Shown here piece by piece: positions 62,703-64,000 of a stretch of 64,000 nucleotides of DNA (its first letter is position 1; every line of letters starts with the position of its first letter). The stretch is taken from NCBI GenBank assembly GCA_947501045.1, contig CANMUI010000008.1:1-64000 (forward strand), read 5' to 3'. The notes beneath the pieces were generated by a model. The model searched no databases, was not told where the DNA came from, and saw only the letters and a program-made list of their open reading frames with translations. The translations under genes were made by a program, and so were the position numbers. The DNA is from an uncultured Psychrobacter sp. Lineage in GTDB: Bacteria; Pseudomonadota; Gammaproteobacteria; Pseudomonadales; Moraxellaceae.

Positions 62703-62958
62703 AGGTTTCCTTCGTTCTGTTGCGTCTTATTTTTATAAACTGTGCTGTTGCTGTTCTTTATAAACTGGCTATAGCGGATGTTTAATTTTAGCGATTATCA
62801 ATCCTGTTTTATGTTAATGGTTTTTGTCAGTCTTTTATAGAGAATTTTAATTATAAAATGAGGGAGGGCAATAGGTTTATAATAACGATGATAGTATGCC
62901 TGCGAGATGAATTTTGCTATCATGAGCAGCATTCTGTTATCGAATTTATGACGTTCTT

Positions 62959-63843
62959 ATGATTATTCATCCGCAGTATGACCCCGTTGCCATGTCGCTT
63001 GGTCCTATAGAAGTTCATTGGTATGGACTAATGTATTTGCTAGCCTTTGCTGCTGCTTATGGCCTAGCTTGGTATCGTAGTACCAAACGCGATGCATGGT
63101 CGACCGATATGGTCTCTGATCTGGTCTTTTTTGGTGCGCTTGGCGTTATATTAGGCGGACGTATTGGCTACGTGCTATTTTATCAGTTTGGTGAATTACT
63201 ACAAAACCCTGCTTATTTATTTAAAGTCTGGGAAGGCGGCATGTCTTTTCATGGCGGCCTCATCGGTGTGGCGCTTGGTATGCTGTACTTTGCGCGCAAA
63301 TACAAAAAGACGCCTTTTCAAGTCCTTGATTTTATTATTCCTTGCGTGCCAACAGGTCTACTATTTGGACGTATCGGCAACTATATCAATGGTGAGCTAT
63401 GGGGACGCGTCTCTGATGGTGGTTATAACTGGCTGACGTATTTTCCGCAAGCTGCTGCTTTTGATATGCAGCTACTACAAACCAATCCAGCGCTACAAGA
63501 GTTGATGCTTGAGGTGAATGGACAATACTTACTACCCCGTCATCCTTCACAGTTGTATGAAGCCTTTGCTGAAGGGCTATTGCTATTTATATTACTATGG
63601 TGGTATTCGTCCAAACCGCGTCCGCGTATGGCAGTGACTGGTGTATTCATGCTAGGTTATGGCCTTAGCCGCTTTATCATTGAGTTTTTCCGTCAACCCG
63701 ATATTGACCAAGGATTTATCTTATTAGGCTGGATGACTAAAGGTCAGATATTAAGTGCCCCGATGGTTATTATTGGCGTGATACTCCTTGTTCTTGCTTA
63801 TAGGCAAGATATTTATGACTGGGGTAAACAAGCAGCTTATTAA
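62959..63843 (+). CDS. lgt: Prolipoprotein diacylglyceryl transferase
   Basis: Inner-membrane enzyme that attaches diacylglycerol to the lipobox Cys, the first step of lipoprotein maturation. The 294-residue protein has about seven helices. Landmarks are GPIEVHWYGLMYL, GGMSFHGGLIGV (essential His in the first loop) and the Lgt signature LLFGRIGNYINGELWGR (about residues 134-150), then RHPSQLYEA. thyA follows 94 bases downstream, the usual order. lnt, the last enzyme of the pathway, is at 15439. Confidence 0.97.
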   Translation: MIIHPQYDPVAMSLGPIEVHWYGLMYLLAFAAAYGLAWYRSTKRDAWSTDMVSDLVFFGALGVILGGRIGYVLFYQFGELLQNPAYLFKVWEGGMSFHGGLIGVALGMLYFARKYKKTPFQVLDFIIPCVPTGLLFGRIGNYINGELWGRVSDGGYNWLTYFPQAAAFDMQLLQTNPALQELMLEVNGQYLLPRHPSQLYEAFAEGLLLFILLWWYSSKPRPRMAVTGVFMLGYGLSRFIIEFFRQPDIDQGFILLGWMTKGQILSAPMVIIGVILLVLAYRQDIYDWGKQAAY

Positions 63844-63937
63844 TTATTGTTGTTTATAAAGTAACTGTATTTGTTGCTATTTTGTCAGAGGTTTATTAAA
63901 GACCATTTTGATTAAATAATGAATAAAGAGCGAGTTT

Positions 63938-64000
63938 ATGATTACTAGTAAAAACGAGCAAGCTTATCTTGATCTACTCAGCTACGTAATGCAGAACGGT
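63938..64000 (+). CDS. thyA: Thymidylate synthase, 5' end only
   Basis: The window ends 21 codons into this gene. MITSKNEQAYLDLLSYVMQN resembles the ThyA N-terminus (YLdLl..Vl.nG), and its place directly after lgt is the common arrangement. AAGAGCGAG precedes the ATG. No catalytic residue is within view, so the call leans on context. Confidence 0.7.
   Translation, partial: MITSKNEQAYLDLLSYVMQNG

Overview
The window reads as chromosomal DNA of a gammaproteobacterium of the Moraxellaceae, most likely Psychrobacter. This rests on recognition of the protein families and gene neighbourhoods (hisIE next to tatABC, rpmI-rplT-pheS-pheT-ihfA, lgt-thyA, tandem BLUF photoreceptors, a DUF4105 protein), not on a database search. 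I see no rRNA, tRNA, CRISPR array or complete insertion sequence.

Layout. 1-22.7 kb is mostly housekeeping: a UDG-superfamily glycosylase, upp, a YdfG-like reductase, two alpha/beta hydrolases, tyrS, anmK, fabF, an aminopeptidase P, a POT peptide transporter, lnt, a CorC-type CBS protein, a DUF4105 protein, YcgN, a dienelactone hydrolase and the ribosome-assembly GTPase YlqF/RbgA.

22.7-29.1 kb is an accessory island between ylqF and mutY. It holds a gene remnant with an in-frame stop, an AT-rich two-gene operon (an ABC/OLD-like ATPase with a TOPRIM-like C-terminus, overlapping an HsdM-HsdS-like fusion whose catalytic NPPF motif is degenerate), a frameshifted DUF4357 gene, a DinJ/YafQ-type toxin-antitoxin pair and a VapBC pair. 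The ATPase/pseudo-methylase operon is the best candidate for an undescribed, probably anti-phage, system.

29.1-47.5 kb: mutY, tesB, rapA, two tandem D-2-hydroxyacid dehydrogenase paralogues, a flavin monooxygenase, a RluA-type pseudouridine synthase, trxA, rho with a long leader, two small lipoproteins, a YpfJ zinc metallopeptidase, a three-gene unit with two BLUF photoreceptors, and ihfA.

47.5-64 kb: pheT, pheS, rplT, rpmI (no infC upstream), a thioesterase, hisIE-tatABC, an FBH1-like helicase, an ASCH protein, dusC, an OsmC-MAPEG pair, rppH, a TANGO2/NRDE protein, lgt, and the first 21 codons of thyA.

Several intrinsic terminators, a few promoters, two families of dispersed intergenic repeat and some unexplained long hairpins were located by eye. 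Functional themes that meet in the window are lipoprotein maturation (lgt, lnt and small lipoproteins), translation (tyrS, pheST, L20, L35, YlqF, DusC, RluA), RNA turnover and transcription (rho, rapA, rppH), and DNA repair (mutY, glycosylase, FBH1-like helicase).
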